DNA of 64,000 nucleotides, taken from contig NZ_CP012602.1 in NCBI RefSeq assembly GCF_001278805.1, forward strand, positions 3,068,001-3,132,000, given 5' to 3'. This document shows positions 62,915 to 64,000 of this stretch, piece by piece. Each line of letters begins with the position of its first letter. The stretch's first letter is position 1. The notes beneath the pieces are model-generated. The model was not told where the DNA came from and did no database searches. It was given only the letters and a program-made list of their open reading frames with translations. The DNA comes from Bacillus sp. FJAT-18017. Its GTDB lineage: Bacteria > Bacillota > Bacilli > Bacillales > Cytobacillaceae. The translations under genes were made by a program, and so were the position numbers.

Positions 62915-63151
62915 GTGGAAATTCGTATTGAATATTGTACTGCTTGAGGCAATTTACCAAAAGCCGTCGGTCTGGCGGATGAATTGTTAAATGAATTTAA
63001 AAATAATGCCAATAAGTTGGAATTGGTTCCGAGCACTGGAGGCGTGTTCGAGGTTTCTGTGGACGGCCAGAACATTTTCTCTAAAAAGGAAACAGGCCGT
63101 TTCCCTGAAGAGGGCGAAGTGCTGAACATTGTAAAAGAAAAGCACGAATAA
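62915..63151 (+). CDS. SelW/Rdx-family selenoprotein with in-frame UGA (Sec11)
   Basis: A 78-residue thioredoxin-fold protein of the SelT/SelW/SelH (Rdx) family, read through TGA at 62945-62947. The start is EIRIEYCTA-Sec-GNLPKAV, so Cys8 and Sec11 form the CxxU redox motif. The frame continues without interruption through family landmarks (LELVPSTGGVFEVSVDGQ, FSKKETGRFPEEGE) to TAA. GTG start after GAGGT. No other frame makes sense, coding character is the same on both sides of the TGA, and a terminator follows the stop. A hairpin begins nine bases after the TGA. The alternative is a nonsense mutation of a CxxC gene; the exact placement of TGA at the redox position speaks against it. Role is probably thiol/selenol redox chemistry, partner unknown. 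Confidence 0.85.
62945..62975 (+). promoter_or_regulatory. Candidate bacterial SECIS element
   Basis: After the UGA, CCAAAAGCC and GGTCTGG can pair (CC/GG at the top, CCA/TGG at the base, with internal mismatches) around a GUC loop at 62966-62968. The apical loop starts about 19 bases after the UGA and contains a G, as in bacterial SECIS elements bound by SelB. The fold was drawn by hand. Confidence 0.55.
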
Positions 63152-63168
63152 TTCAATGTGATATAAAT

Positions 63169-63202
63169 GGACAGTAGCTTGCATAAGCTACTGTCCTTTT
63201 TG
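63169..63202. terminator. Terminator between the selenoprotein and desulfurase genes
   Basis: GGACAGTAGCTT and AAGCTACTGTCC form a perfect 12-pair stem with a four-base loop, followed by TTTTTG on the plus strand; it may serve both convergent genes. Confidence 0.9.
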
Positions 63203-63204
63203 CT

Positions 63205-64000
63205 TTAATCGATAGCCTCTTCTAACCAAAGAAGTACCTGATCGATTTCATCCTTCGTCGTCTGTCTTCCCAAACTAAAGCGGATTGCACCCATTCCAAC
63301 CTCTATCGGAATAGCCATCTCTTTTAAAACCGGCGATAATTCAATGCTCCCTGCATGGCAGGCCGAGCCTGTCGAGGCGGCTAACTGAGGAATTTTGGAA
63401 AGCAAATCCTGCCCAATTCTCTTCACAAAACTTACATTCAATGTGTTAGGCAGCCGCTCTTTCGGATGCCCGTTTAATTGAACGAGATCTCCAAACTGTT
63501 GCTTTAACCTCTCCCAAAAATAATCCGTCAGTTCCTTAAGTGCCCTATTACCAACATGGTTTTCAGCAATTTCACATGCTTTGCCAAGCCCAATTGCCAA
63601 TAAGGTATTTTCCGTTCCGGCTCGGAGCCCTGATTCATGCCCAGCCCCGTGAATCAATGGTTCCAGCTCAATTCCTTTTCTCTTGTATAGCGCACCAATT
63701 CCTTTAGGTGCGTAAAGTTTATGGCCTGCGATTGTCAGCATATCGACTTTTAACTCGTTGACATTGACAGGTACTTTACCGACTGACTGAGAAGCATCCG
63801 TATGAAAGGCGATTCCATGTCTTTCAGCTATGTTCCCAATCTCTTGAATCGGCTGCAAGGTGCCGGTTTCATTGTTGGAATGGATGATTGATATCAGAAT
63901 AGTTTCTTTTGTAATGGCTTTTTCAATTTCCTCCGGTGACACTCTCCCGTATTGATCTACACCTACGTAAGTAACCTTCGCCCCTATTGACTCAAGGAAT
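63205..64000 (-). CDS. NifS-like cysteine desulfurase, 5' end beyond the window
   Basis: About 264 C-terminal residues of a class V PLP enzyme: IIHSNNETGTLQPIQEI, FHTDASQSVGKVPVNV, the PLP lysine in IAGHKLYAPKGIGALY, GHESGLRAGTENTLLAIGLG and the active Cys in TGSACHAGSIELSPVL. The frame stays open to the right edge (FLESIGAKVTYVGVDQYGRV), so the GTG at 63942 is internal and not a start. It is clearly different from the desulfurase at 32742 (active-site loop ACHAG versus ACKSN). Its position beside a selenoprotein gene suggests, but does not prove, a role in selenium delivery. Confidence 0.85.
   Translation of the reverse strand, partial: FLESIGAKVTYVGVDQYGRVSPEEIEKAITKETILISIIHSNNETGTLQPIQEIGNIAERHGIAFHTDASQSVGKVPVNVNELKVDMLTIAGHKLYAPKGIGALYKRKGIELEPLIHGAGHESGLRAGTENTLLAIGLGKACEIAENHVGNRALKELTDYFWERLKQQFGDLVQLNGHPKERLPNTLNVSFVKRIGQDLLSKIPQLAASTGSACHAGSIELSPVLKEMAIPIEVGMGAIRFSLGRQTTKDEIDQVLLWLEEAID

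Noticed and set aside
62854..63184. Minus-strand frames of 65 and 100 residues over the selenoprotein
   Set aside because: They are shadows: no ribosome binding site, no protein-like composition, and the plus strand carries a recognisable SelW/Rdx protein.

Overview
The window looks like chromosomal DNA of a spore-forming, low-GC Gram-positive in the Bacillaceae (Bacillus/Mesobacillus-like). The signs are strong GGAGG-type ribosome binding sites with frequent GTG/TTG starts, the DUF1659-DUF2922-YvrJ trio, the menaquinol oxidase genes qoxABCD, a seven-gene mrp antiporter operon, CcpA-type cre boxes, large secreted subtilases and a remnant of a YaaH-type spore enzyme. No rRNA, tRNA, CRISPR array or intact insertion sequence was seen.

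Left part (1-16.7 kb): the 5' tip of a cold-shock gene, the DUF1659/DUF2922/YvrJ genes, a holin-like gene and a short spore-like protein. A periplasmic-type nitrate reductase cluster (napA-B-D-F, with napA frameshifted) diverges from qoxABCD, and two FNR/CRP-type palindromes lie between them. Further on are a small secreted protein, a broken aldo/keto reductase and a Dms-type molybdoenzyme operon (chaperone, catalytic subunit, FeS subunit) without a membrane anchor.

Middle (17-41 kb): a decayed YaaH-like LysM/GH18 gene, a GH15 glucoamylase-like enzyme, a catalytic-domain-only tyrosine recombinase, a UspA-like protein divergent from mrpABCDEFG, a CNT nucleoside transporter with a cre box, and a secreted transglycosylase with Ig-like repeats. 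A sulfur-related group follows (NifS-like desulfurase, cysteine synthase, SsuABC-like ABC transporter, YeiH-family carrier), then an AGCS amino-acid symporter.

Right part (41-64 kb): an extracellular proteolysis region holds a 3050-residue subtilase with a PQQ-type propeller and five repeated GATase-like modules, two M14 carboxypeptidases, a 1366-residue subtilase with a PA domain, and an ECF transporter S component. After it come a yybP-ykoY manganese riboswitch upstream of a YybP/DUF5392-like membrane protein, a GT8 glycosyltransferase and a YusW-like lipoprotein.

The most notable item is at 62915-63151: a complete SelW/Rdx-family gene whose CxxC position is read as Cys-Thr-Ala-UGA, followed by a plausible bacterial SECIS hairpin. 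It is probably a selenoprotein that ordinary gene calling splits. It sits beside a NifS-like gene running off the right edge. A second unexplained theme is a family of intergenic tandem arrays with a strict 52-bp period (about 1.2, 12.8 and 39.0 kb). They share a core, while the hairpin arms differ between arrays in a way that keeps pairing. Positions, translations and motifs were read by eye; family names rest on recognised motifs, not on database searches.
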